From: Orthonyx spaldingii | Taxonomy: Eukaryota > Chordata > Aves > Passeriformes > Orthonychidae | Direction: 5' to 3' | DNA: 64,000 nt | Assembly: GCA_013397795.1 (NCBI GenBank) | Contig: VZTJ01003242.1 | Location: forward strand, 867,873-931,872 | Part shown: one piece after another, positions 49,401 through 61,274 of the stretch | How the letters are laid out: the number at the start of each line of letters is the position of its first letter | How positions within the stretch are numbered: position 1 is the stretch's first letter | The notes under the pieces: generated by a model | Told to the model about the DNA's origin: nothing | Database searches by the model: none | What the model saw: the letters and a program-made list of their open reading frames with translations, nothing else | Program-made: the position numbers and the translations under genes

Positions 49401-52400
49401 GGGCTGAAGTATTCCCAAAAGAATCTTCTGCTCGCAGGACGTTACTCTCTGTGCACAGAGTGCAAAAATATTGGCAAGACTGGTTCACCAATATTGGCAC
49501 AACAAATACAGGTTCACCTATCTCAGGAGTAATGGTTTAAGCAGAGGCAGAGGGAGAGGGAATAGTCTACAACAAGCTATCTGTTGTGGCTGAAATATAC
49601 TACTGCAATTTTTTAACTTACGTGAGTGGAACCTGCAATATGGAGCAAAATAGGGAGAAATTACTTAAAATCTTAATCTTTCATTTTCTAAATCTCCTTT
49701 TTGCAAGGCAGCCACATCCTCTACAGTCTTTGAATTCTCAAACAGTAAGGCAACTAGGATGTTGTCTCATGTTCAGAGTTTGGTATGCAAAAGAATTAAA
49801 CATCCCTCTGCTTATTGAAAAGGAAATCATCAATCCCACCAATGCAAAGTTCTTTATTTGTCATCAAAGAACTGATTCATCTCATGCAGAGTGAGATTCA
49901 AAACTTGGATTACAGAGGTTATCTGGCAGTGACCATAAGTTTTTGTATTCACTCTGTTCTAGTAAGACTGAGAAGTTTTTCATCCATCTGCTAGGGAAGC
50001 CTCCACTGCGCTTCTTTGTGAAGAGGTGAATCAACTTACATTGCCATGCTAGACACACCAGCATAGGGTTTAAGTCACAAAGCTGTGACTCACTGATGAT
50101 AAATTAATTTTTAAATGAAAAGTTTTCTCACTTTGAACAAGTCACAATCTGAAGCGGCCTTCTGATAGTGTAAGCACTGTTTTCGGCGATGTCTGTGGAA
50201 AGCACCATGGTGTGAGAATCTGTTTCCATGACACAGACACTCCTTTTCCCCCTGTATTCTATAGGACTATATCTAGTCCTAAATTGCTAGGAGCTGCAGG
50301 GTTGTACCAGACCACAGTTCTCCAATGAAAGTAGCCATTAACCTCTCAGCTATGCAGGATGTTCAGCTTTCTACTACTGCATATATTCAGGCTAGGATCT
50401 AGTGTAGTAATGGACAAGCCACAGAATCCTTTGGAGTTAATTATTTCAGCACAGCAATCTGTTTCTGGGTGTCACTAATACTAATGTGGAGGTTGTATGT
50501 ACTTATCTAGGACTGTATTTTTAGCTGGCAGAGACCCATCTGAAGGCATAGTTGGCTGTCTGGAGCTGGAACAAAATGTCAAGCCATCCAACATCTAAAA
50601 ATATTAATGTAATTGCATGCTGAAAAGTGATAACTATGTAAGTAAATACAAATGGATGTCAGCTTCAAACTGTGGAATATGCTATTCTATTTTTTCTTGT
50701 AATAGGCATCGCTCATTTTAATTTTTTTAAGATTCAATATCCAAATATTTTTGCATACAACAGTGAAATGTTTTGGTTTGACTTTGAGCACATTATGAAA
50801 TAATTCGTTTGAATTTTTAACAAGAAAAAATAACCCACATTGTAATATTTATAAATATTTACATATTCTTTAAAAAAATAATTGTATCTAAAAATACTAA
50901 GTTCAAAATCTCATTAAAAACTAAGGTGTTGGCATGATGATTGGAATTGTCCCTATAAGCATTATAGAAACATCATAACTGCACATTCTGCTTCTGAGAT
51001 AGTTTAATCCCACAGTTCCATTTAATGATACTCATTCTCAAATGAGATTGCTGTACTTGAAATTTTGGGGAACCTGAAGTCAGTGGAGAACTGTTTAGAG
51101 TATAATAACAAATGATGTATCAGAACATAAATCTAGGATAGTCAAAGGGAGAGAAAACCAACAGTGATTAAAATAAATGAACAAAGAACAAAACTCATAG
51201 ATACAAATTAAATCAAATACCTTTAGGCTCTTGTGAAGTCTGAAGCATATCACTACAGGCTAATTTTGGGGAGAAAAATCAGAGGATGAATTCTGCAGTG
51301 ATTCTAAATAAAGTATACTGTGAGCACAAGGATTAACTGCAGTGCACTACATGAAAAATTAATCTATTTTTGTCATCTGGATTCTATGACTCCAAATTTT
51401 TCAGTTTCACTATAAGAGTATTTGTGATATTTTTTCTCCTCTTCACCACACATATATGAAATTTCACTGAGAATTCATTTGAATAACAGATCAAAAGTAC
51501 CTCTGGAGTGTGTACACAGCAAGACTGTATGATCAGGGAGGAGCGTTTTCCCTTGCAAAATTCTAAATTCTGAAATCCTCCATTACTTCTGCACATGAAG
51601 TCCATGGTTCTTACTCTTTAAGTTATGCTATGGACAGAGCTCAGTACTGAGGAGACGAGCAATAAGAGAGTGAATCTAGAAAGTGAGGGCCTGTGTCCAT
51701 TAACATTTGAAGGTCTGGGCTGGATGCATCTGTGCTACGGAAGCCAGAAGGGCTCTGTAGTCCTAGAACTTGTTATGTGCCTCACCAGCAGGGGAACTCC
51801 TAACTGGGGAAGACCCAGACTGCTCTGCAACTTTCCTATTCTAGATTTTCTAAAAAAAAAGAAAATATGGTTGTGACTGAGGTGGGAACTACTGAATGTT
51901 TCAATTTGTGCGCAGAGGAGGAAATCAAAGGACCAGAACTCAAAGGCAGAGCCTCTGTAACAGGGCAGACTTTGAACCAAATAATTAGAAGTGCTTTGGG
52001 CAGAAAAATCTATCCCTCCCTACCTTATTTTAAAAATCTGGAATCCCCTAAAAAGGGATTATTAACATAAAAAGGTTGATAATGTATTTATTAATATTTC
52101 CATTATTTGGACTTCTGCTAAGCCACTCTTATTCCAAATACATAGCCAAATCCAAACAGGGTGTGTGATCTTAGGGCTTCTCATCTCAAGCTTGCCAGTT
52201 CACAGAACTGGGCAGAACAAAGCAGCAATTAAATAAAATCTGAGATTTATATTTGAAAGGAGAGAAATTATCAAGGCAGATTCAAAATACACAAACATTT
52301 TTGTTAAACAGTAGTTTACAAAACACTGGATTATACATAGAGCAATGAATTTTACTGCCAAAGGTTAAGTTCTGGGTGCATTCATCAGTTCAGACTTCAT

Positions 52401-54822
52401 TACTTCTGAAGCACTTTGTGGGACAGACAAAAAACCTGATATCATTCTGTCTGAAGATGGCCCCCTGCGAGGGTGGAACTCACGCCCAGAAGACATCAGA
52501 AACCTTAGAACCTCAGTGCTTTCAGAAACCAATGTGGAACTTGTCTTTTACACTCCATCCTTCCTCAGAAACTCACACAGAGCAATCTCATTTTTCCCAC
52601 CAGCATGGAGAAAGCAGATAGTCACAGAGATCCCTTTCTGTCTATGATGAACAGCCGCAGGTCTACAGATGCTGAGTTTCATTTGGTAGAGCGCACCATT
52701 GTATCCTCTGTGTTAAAAGGTGCTGAGCTGGGGTTTGATGTGCTGTTGTTAAGTGCCATAGCTCCATTTGCACTTCTTGGAGGCCTGGACCGGTTTCTCT
52801 GTCTGGGTTTGTCCTTTTGCTAGCTGAGCTCAGTGAACTTAGGTTCATACAGAGAGCACAGGCTTTGAAGTTATCTGAGGCAGGTGTCAATGTTATCATC
52901 AATAGCACTTCTGACACATGACTTCAGCTGGGATTCTAACTGCATTTTTGCCAATACACAATCCTTTAACTTCCTCTAACTTAGCATAATTGCATTACAG
53001 GAATTTCAAGGAGTTCTTTGAACCAAGGTACAATTAACATCCTTTCAAAGAACATTCCCACCCAGCATTTACCCTAGGTAAACTTCCTTTGTGAAGAAAC
53101 AGTCTGTTTAAGTGTAAATCAGTTTTTTCACTTGTGGAAATAGTTTCCAGTCTCCTCTCAAATACACTTTACACCAAGACCAGTCTGCAAGGCTTTGTAT
53201 GTTATAAGGTGCATTTTTAGCTAGAAAGAAGATAAACAATGAAGTTAATTTTAAAGATGTACTTGATTATTAGAAAATGAGTCTCTGCCTCTAGATTACT
53301 AGCCCATGAATTCAAGAAAGAAAAGCTACTGATAATGGATTCCTAGGTAAAAGATATCAGTGATCTTCCACTTTTAATCCAATTTTTAAATTACCCTGAG
53401 AAATCCTTACTGCATGCTTTGGCTGATTGGAAAACAAACAGCAGCTGTAGAAGACAGATGAATACCAACCCGAATGAAGCAAGACAGGATGACCCTGTCT
53501 TCTGTCCACTGTTGAGCAAAGAGGAAACTTCAGCCTCCAGAGCTGTCATTTTAACACCTCTATATAGCACTAAAATATAAGTTTAGAAAGATCCAAGTGT
53601 CTTAATCACTACACAGTGTCCTTTAGGATATCATTCGACATTAACTAATCATGTACATCCTCTTCACTTCCCTAAGTCAGGTACTGCTACTGAATGGGAG
53701 AAGATAAGAACCCCATTTAAAAAAGATTTTTAAATGACAATGTTTAATTTCACCATTATTTTTAGGAAAGAGAAACCTTTGCAAGCCTTTTAAATAACAA
53801 TCTATGTCCGTGTGGTAACAGGCAGGCAAGTGTAGGTGAAGGTACTGTGCTATAAGAAGCTTTGAAATGTCATAACAAATTCTTTCCTTTCCTTTACACC
53901 TAATCATGCTGTGCTCAAGCCATGTAATTTCCAGAGGCAGTCCATTTGTGTGCTGTGAACATCTATGAGTTTATACATCATACAGTATTTATCAGAATTT
54001 GGATAGAAAACCAAGGGTTTTAATGGTGAAGTCGTATCACATTTTGCTAAGCATACACAGAGAAGAGCTTGAACTACTGCCTCTATTTTTTTCTTCTTGG
54101 ATTATCAAGGATTAACGTAATGATTTCTGGGGAAAAAAACCTCATAAAAGGGAAGAGAGAAGGAGAGGAGAGTTTTGGTCATATTAAAACAAAAGAAATA
54201 ATTGCTAAGTAGATGTGATGAAAATATAATTTCCACAATTTAGAAGTTCAGTTCAGTTTGTTTTTTTCTGAGCCAAATATTCAGCCTTTAGATGTCTTTG
54301 CATTGGAGATCTAATAAACTTCATCTCTTTTCAGAAATATCTGATGTTATTATTAAAATACAACCTGCTTCATCAAAGGTTTTTTAGTCAGGAAAACACT
54401 GATTGTGGATAACACATAACCACTTTTGGTTCTCTCAAAATATCACTTACCTGTCAAGCCAGGGTCACACATTTATTCCTGGACTGCAAAGGAAGCTGGG
54501 TACCATTGAATAATCCACTTCCAGAGTTCAGGGCCTGGAATAAGAAATCTTAATGATCTTTAACTTCTGGGTTTAGGGGTTTACACTACATATTTTGATA
54601 TTTCTTGTTTGAGTCCAAAGCAGTAAAAGTGCTTATAAAGTTCATCCTACATCTGGCAAATACATGGTAGAGGAGATCTAAATCTGTGTTCCGGAACTAA
54701 TTCTTTCAAAATGGAGTCAAAGGAGGATTTAATCAAGTAGAGTTAATAAATTCACCAAGCCCTTATGATCACTATGGTCATGCTTTTAGAAAAGATCACA
54801 AATCTCAAAGACAGCTGCTCTC
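46425..54822. other. non-coding sequence
   Basis: AT-rich unique sequence. Low-complexity patches are poly-A at 47452-47466 and A/(AT)n at 48840-48861. The plus frame 46871-47191 and many shorter ones have no domain. A CAG/GTAAGT donor word at about 49219-49226 follows a pyrimidine-rich acceptor-like site near 49183, but the implied exon is only about 40 bp. No gene is supported. Confidence 0.5.
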
Positions 54823-54877
54823 AAAAAAACAGAAAAAAACCCCAAAAAACCAAAAAAAACCACCAAAAACAAATAAA
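54823..54877 (+). repeat. A/C-rich low-complexity tract
   Basis: Runs of A separated by CC, CCCC and CACC. The minus-strand frame over it (54786-54968) is a Phe/Leu-rich artefact of this tract. Confidence 0.85.
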
Positions 54878-56911
54878 GCGGAACAAGCTTAAGCTCCCAG
54901 AAACTTGTTTCTTGCTGTGCTAGTCCAGATTGTGTCTGGGGTGAGAAGATAAAAAGCACTGGATTCACACTGCTCCAAAATTGAAGGAGAGCAGGGGTGA
55001 ATCAGGCCATTAAATTTGTAATCAGATCTGTTGATTGTTTGTAGTGCTTTTAGTTCTGCTCTGTTTTAAAATTTTATTTAAAAAGAGAGCATATACCTCA
55101 AACAGGCTAGCAGCCCTGGAAAGCTGTTTGAAAAAGCTGAATTCTCTATTGTCAGATAATTTCTTAGAAATTGCTATTCAAATTAATTGATTGCAAAATC
55201 CATAGGGGAAAATTCCTGGGAGAGATTTCAACCAGTGAGCATGTCTTTTCCATTGAGATCAATGCCTTCCAACCTGTTGCATTAGAGGGGTTCTTGGTTG
55301 GGTTTTTTGTTTGGTTGGTTCTTTTTTCACTTGCACCAATGGATCACACCTACTGGTGCTTCCTTCCTTCATAGGGAAAAGACAAGAAATACCCTAATCT
55401 TTCTCAGAATTTATTTATCCACAAGGTTCAAATTTTTCAATGAAAGCAAATGTATTGCTCATACAAAAACAAATGTGTGTTCATTTACCTTTTCTCCTGC
55501 TGGTTTCTATAGTCATTTCTTTGTCAGAAAGACATTAAAATAAAATTAATATTTTAAATTACTTATGCACAGATATGTTTACATATGCAGACACACATGA
55601 GTTCAGATATGAGGCTGAAAAGTTTTTCAATTGCATACATAACATACTTTGGTATAATTGCCCAAATAAGCATCAATAACAAAGAAGTCAGCAAGTCCTT
55701 CCTGGGAATAACCTTAAACAACACTGCTTGAATAATTTGGTGATCAACCTTGGATTGGAGACAGAGAGCATTATGTATTTCCCCCACAGCTATGTGGACA
55801 TTTGTCGTGTACATTATGAGTATATGAAAAGGACATTCTTTAAGCAAAGGCAGCAAGAAATAAAGTCATCTTCAATCACTGTCATGAATATTCTGCTTAA
55901 TTGCTGATGGCTTTTATTTCACTACATTGCAATGCCCAGTCTGCTGTCTTGCCGCCAGGCATTGCAACAGACCAAAAGTAAGGTGGGCTCTTACCCTTTT
56001 CTAGAGGTCCAGAAACAAGAGCAGGACCTGCCAGTTCAGACTGATAACTGCTGCACGGAGATGACGATCCTGCAGGAGGAAACAGATTTCTCCTCGAGAA
56101 GGCACAAGATAAATACCCTTCCCCCTCACTCTCCCATGATTAAAATGACACATTGCTGCATCTTTCTCTCACACGACTCTTACAATCACAGCTCATTATC
56201 CTTGACCAGTTCTTAATGCTGTGCCTAAAGTAGGGGCTGAATGGAGTTTTTGACTGTCCTGTTCCTGCAGAAAACTTCTGTTTTTCCTGTCAGAAGCCAT
56301 ATAGTTTTTTTAAGTGTCTACCTTGACAATTCCGAGACCCTGGCTGTATCAGCAGAGTTCCACTCTCTTAAAAGAAATATCCCCCAGCTTTGACAAGAAG
56401 CAAATATATCACCTAAAGCTACCTCTGCTTTTCTTCTGTGTTTGACATCCAAAAGAGGAGGTCCAGAATGCGTGGCTGGTTGGCTGTGGAGAAAATGGTA
56501 ATTCTGTCCTAATGAGGAAAACAGGTAGTTCTGGAGGGAATCCAGTCTACAGGGAGAAGAAATCAGTTTCAAAGACCATGCTGATGTTGGTTGCCACATG
56601 CTATAGTCTTCCCATTTTAGAAAATTCCACATTACTTTGAAGCGCCCACAGAAACATCTGTGGATTTGTGGGTTGTTCCTCGTTAAATGTTAACTACTTA
56701 ATGCCACAGAGCAAGAGCAGAGCCTGTCATCTATTTGAACAAAATGCTGTAAAAGAAGCAGGCTAAGTTTTGAAAATATGTCTATCCAAAACTTAGTGAA
56801 CATAAATAATATATTTCTTCCTGGCCTTGGTCTGCTTTAACACAGCAGTAAAAAAACAGCCTTGCCATTGCTGCTGAGTGCAGCTAATGGTCTTTTTTGT
56901 CTAAATTACAG
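54878..56911. other. non-coding sequence
   Basis: Unique sequence with a T/G-rich patch near 55294-55330. Frames at 55932-56216 plus and 56318-56632 minus are unsupported. I see no recognised repeat. Confidence 0.45.
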
Positions 56912-57115
56912 TTGGTCCCTCTAAAAGTATGTTTCCTGCCAAGTGTGGTTTCACCAAACGCTGAGTCAGAGGAGCTGGGGGAAGGGATGAACAGCAGCAA
57001 CGGCAGCTGGACACGGGCCCACAGCATTAATGGCACTTCTAAAAGAAGGTTAAGAAACAAGAATGTTCCTGGGCAAAAGGTGCAGAACTGGAAGGCAAAT
57101 AAACTGTAAGGCAGG
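56912..57115 (+). other. candidate exon (splice-bounded open segment)
   Basis: TCTTTTTTGTCTAAATTACAG ends at 56911 and gives a pyrimidine-rich acceptor. A perfect GTAAGT donor begins at 57116. The 204 bp between is more GC-rich than its flanks and is open from its first codon to a TAA at 57107-57109, just before the donor. A second, weaker donor (AAAAG/GTGCAG at 57079/57080) would give a 168-bp, stop-free, phase-0 exon. The frame contains two N-glycosylation-type sites (NGS and NGT) and a basic KRRLRNK patch. The other two frames have early stops. No family is recognised, so it may be a non-coding RNA exon or chance. Confidence 0.2.
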
Positions 57116-58150
57116 GTAAGTTACAGTGTATTATTTCCCAGAAGGGAATATCATACCATAGGTGCTTGATGACATATAGACTAATGCCTTAATATTTAGT
57201 CGTTGGTCCTTTAAAATATTCATGTGCTTCCTCTTGGACTAAGGACTCAGATGCAGTCAGGTCACCTTGCATCAGCACAGCAGCCTGCCCCAGGAAACCT
57301 GAGGCAATTTGCCCCAGTTCAGGGTTCTATAAGAGAAACTTAAGTAACACAGCTCACTATTTTCGCTTGAGAACACACATGTTTGCAGCTATTGTACTTC
57401 GACTGATAAGCTGTGGGCTGTTAATTCACGCGAGTATCCAGTCCACACAAAGTCTGAATGCTTGTGAGGGTGTTGGCCAACTTTCTGACTTCTAGCTGGG
57501 GTAAGAGTTGTGCCATCTCATCTACCTGGGATTTCCCTCAGCGCTACCATCCAGAACTGTCTCTGAAAGACAGAAGATGACAAGGTCACACAGGCAGCAA
57601 TGGTGATGATGAGACAAGATGAAATATCATTTTCTTTCTGCATTTTATGTCTGAAAAGGAAAATAGGAAGAAAGTAAAGGAAGTGAGGTGGTGTTAAAAG
57701 TAGTCTAAGCAACTCCCAACTTCTCTGGCCACTTGTCCCTGTTCCCTGTCACCTTCAACTGTTGTGACTGCAAAGCATATAAGTGGGAACACAGAATGAA
57801 CAACATAAGGGATTATGTGCATTTGCAAATTAACTCCCACCCAAACTGTTTGTTTTCCACACAGAAAAGTAATTTAGCTCCATGTACAAACTCTGGGGTC
57901 AGTGTAACAAATAGGGCAAGAACAAGTGGCTGCAGGGCTGTTTCAATCAGCACAACAATAGAAAAATATCCATGTAACCACAACCACCTTCTTAATTTTC
58001 AATGTCTTTTCCTGCTCCAAGCTCTAATTCTAGCCACCCGTGACCTGACCTTGTTTCCACTTAAATAAACTGTAAATTTGTCATTAATCTTGATAGCAGT
58101 AAGATTGATTCTTGATATGTAAAGGATATGATTTTCCACATTTCTTCAAG
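57116..58150. other. non-coding spacer between candidate exons
   Basis: If the flanking candidate exons are real this would be an intron. I see no repeat or gene. The plus frame 57733-58068 is Asn/Cys-rich and unsupported. Confidence 0.35.
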
Positions 58151-58384
58151 GGTAGCATCAAGGAGTACACCGACATTACTGAGTCCAGTGCTACTCAATG
58201 GCTGCCCTGTAGCAGATCCGTGATCCCCAAGAAATCAGAGGCCAAACTCCGCAAGCCCACCCATACCCCACAGAAGGGTTTCCAACACCACAGAAGGGGA
58301 GAGCAAGGACTCAGCAAACTGCAGGTGATCCCACAGCAGGACACATTACTCTTCTACAATGACACCCTTTCATTAGGGCAGAAG
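58151..58384 (+). other. candidate coding exon, phase 0-0
   Basis: ATTTTCCACATTTCTTCAAG gives an acceptor ending at 58150, and GAAG/GTAGGT gives a donor at 58384/58385. The 234 bp between is exactly 78 codons and fully open in one frame only; a second frame starts with TAG, and the third stops after 23 codons. It lies inside a longer open frame (58112-58504). The segment is GC-richer than its surroundings and codes a basic, Gln/Lys/His-rich polypeptide (KKSEAKLRKPTHTPQKG region) with no recognised domain. It shares phase and strand with the candidate exon at 56912-57115. Alternatives are a non-coding RNA exon or coincidence. Confidence 0.25.
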
Positions 58385-61000
58385 GTAGGTGTCATGCACA
58401 GGGTGGGGTCCCACAGCAACTGCTGCCAAATAGGGGCTGTTCTGCCCAAATCCCTCCACAAAAGAAGGGCCACAGAAGGAGGAAGGGAAAGACCACATCA
58501 GTAATCACAGAGATAGCCTTCAGTTACAGTGAAACCACATGTGTAGGCTACCAATTTCAAAGCAAATAAACACAAACTTGCTTGCAGCTTCACCACAGGC
58601 AGAAAGCCATGGCCAAGCAGACTGAGCCTGGCTTAACCCTGCAACCTAACACAGCTGCTGAGCAAATTCTTTGCCCAGAGCAATGAAGAAACACAAGTGC
58701 CCCACATTGGTTCTTTTTATCTCAGTGGAGAAAGTAATCACAGCAAGACTTTCTTTTTACCCTGGTCACGGTTGCCTCCTGACCTGTTTCTCACCTTTGG
58801 AAGGGTTTAGAGGTTTTAGATGCAACCTGCTCTTTCTGTTTCTTTTTTTTCTTTTTTCTCTCCCTGCTCATATTTTAAAAGGATTGTTGATGCCAATAAG
58901 CAATGCAAAGGGGAAAGGCACTCCTTATGTTCCTTTATAACCTTAAATATAATTTGTGGAGCAGAATCAGTAACACTGACCTGGAGGGATGTTTTGAGAA
59001 GTCACTAATAGATTGGTACAGTGAAGGTTCAGATCTGATGTTGATGGGTCCCTTATGGAGCCAGTTATACATGAAATAATAATAAGAAGAATAATTTATA
59101 TGACTGTTTTCTGTATCCTACCTTTTCTTTCAGAGTTGTTAGGTTTTGGTTGGGCTGGTTTTTTTTCAGGAGATATATTTGTTGCATTTAGCTGACTCTT
59201 GGCCCAGATTTTCACTTGTAAAGAATGTCACAATCTAACAGCCTAAATTTATTCATGTTTGGTTTATTTATTTTCTCTAAGGAAACATTTTGCATATCAA
59301 TGGAAAATACGAGGGTGTTTCCCTCAAACCATTTATTAGGGTAGCTTTTAAAGGACACTGTTCACAGTGCACTGAGGAAGCAAATGATACAGACATATTG
59401 GGCATTCAAATGTCAGGATGGACATTGGTGTGCTGCAGGAGCAACCTGTTGGCTTTCTGCTGATGGCTCAGCTCTATTTCACATGTACTTTTTATCACTA
59501 CATTTTATTTTTGTTCACAGAAGCTCACTTATACATTCCTTTTCATTCCTTAATATTTTTCCAGATGAAAATCTGCCTGAAGCATTTTATGTACTGATAG
59601 ATGTTCTCCTCTTCTTTCTTTTGCTTTAAGTTTTATTTCACTTTTTTGTAAGAAAACTAGACAAAACTGATAAGCTGGGGTATATAAGGACAGCAGAGAT
59701 ACAAACATCTAGAGAGAGAAATGGGACTACGACTCAGGAAGGCAAAGCAAGTTTGTTACAAACACCAAGCAAAGAGGTCTGGAATGCACGGAGAGTCCCT
59801 CCAAGATGTGACTGCTTAGTAAGCTACTTTGTCTGCTGCTGGCTTGTTTACTTCCCTTTCCCCTGCATTTCTAAGTGTTCCTCCAGATGTCTTCCTCATT
59901 TTTCCTCATATTCTATCACAACAGAAAGGTGACAAGGTGCAGGGTCTCCAAAGTGAACAGGCAGATTTGTGCTGTTTCAGTCGTCAATTTTGTTTAGATT
60001 GGGTTTTCCTCTTCTGTCCAATTTTCAGCCTGTAGCTGCTGAAATAGTTCAGAGGAACTGACAATTGTATGCTGCCCTGTTAACAGGGGGCAAGTGCTAA
60101 GAGGAAAACACCCATTTTTTCTACATCCAAGACTGGAAGGCACATTGATAAACGTGCAGCGCACTGCTACTCACAGAAGCCAGTTGCAAATGAACTTTAA
60201 ATCTCTTTGCTGTCTTACTTTCTCTGGAAGTGTTACGGAGGTAGCAATGTGAGGCCTGGATTATGCAGAGACACTTGGAAAAGTTATGGCCTGCTAATAG
60301 CCCATTTAACATGTTAAATGAGCATAAATAAATGTAGGATTGTGTGTTTCACAAGATTTAATTTTATGCTAGGTTCTGTACTCATCGATTTTCCACTTTT
60401 CCTTCCTTGAAGAGCATCCATAAAGGGAAACCCTATAGGCTCAACTTCTTCCCATCCTCATAAGGATGCATAAGGACAGTCAACCGCTTTAAGCTCCTAC
60501 ATTTTTAGCTTTAAGGGAAAACAGGACTAGAATACCAATGTAAATGGGCATTATTCAGAGCAGCTGCCTCTGGGCATAGCATCTCTGCCTCTATGCAATG
60601 AACTCCCTCATTAGCTGGCAGGAAGAAAGGGGTGAGGTTGGGAGGAGTGGGGCTGACAGACAGTGCTCTATTGATTGGTGGGGATATCTCCCATGGGCTC
60701 TTTGGGAGGCTGGTGAGGGCTGCTGCTGCCTCAGAGGCACCTTGAACCTCAAAGTGTTAGAGTTTTGTCTCATCCCCTCTGTGGACTGGTTGGTACTTTT
60801 GGTAATTTTCACTTAGTAAGAGCAGATAATGGGGAAGGAGAACAAAAGTTCCATTTTGAAAAATAAGTGTGGAGCTTTAGTTGTAAGGAAGGATTTGAGT
60901 AATCACATACTTGTATAATTTTGAAATGACTGGGCCTGGTGCAGGGTCAGAGATCATACACCCTGTGGCATTCCATGATGGTTCAATATTGGGAAAAAAT
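58385..61000. other. non-coding sequence
   Basis: Unique sequence. An acceptor-like CTTTGCCCAG ends at 58678 and opens a third possible phase-0 segment, but its donor (GAAA/GTAATC near 58733) is poor. No repeat family was recognised. Confidence 0.4.
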
Positions 61001-61043
61001 GGTTTGGTTTGGTTTCGTTGTTTGGTTGGTTTTTTTTTTTTTT
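61001..61043 (+). repeat. GGTTT / T-rich low-complexity tract
   Basis: Degenerate GGTTT units followed by a run of 14 T. Confidence 0.85.
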
Positions 61044-61246
61044 AATGACTCAAGATTTTTGCTGGACTGGCAAATATATGGGTTTGGCTTGTATCTCAGT
61101 AATGCAGAGTAATGATTAGTGGTCCCAGCTGACTTCAATTTACCCTAAGTCTAATATATTTTAAATCTAATTTTCTTTTTGAGAAGAATAGGTTGCTAAA
61201 TACCATGATGCTTTCTTAATATTAGACTGTATATTGTTTCTGCTGA

Positions 61247-61274
61247 AATCATAGAATCATAGAATTGTTTGGTT
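61247..61274 (-). mobile_element. minimal CR1 3' tail, minus strand
   Basis: AATCATAG twice, then AATTGTTTGGTT, is the reverse complement of the extreme CR1 3' end (AACCAAACCATT-like followed by octamers CTATGATT). Only about 28 bp remain. This is either an extremely truncated insertion or what is left of a deleted copy. Confidence 0.7.
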
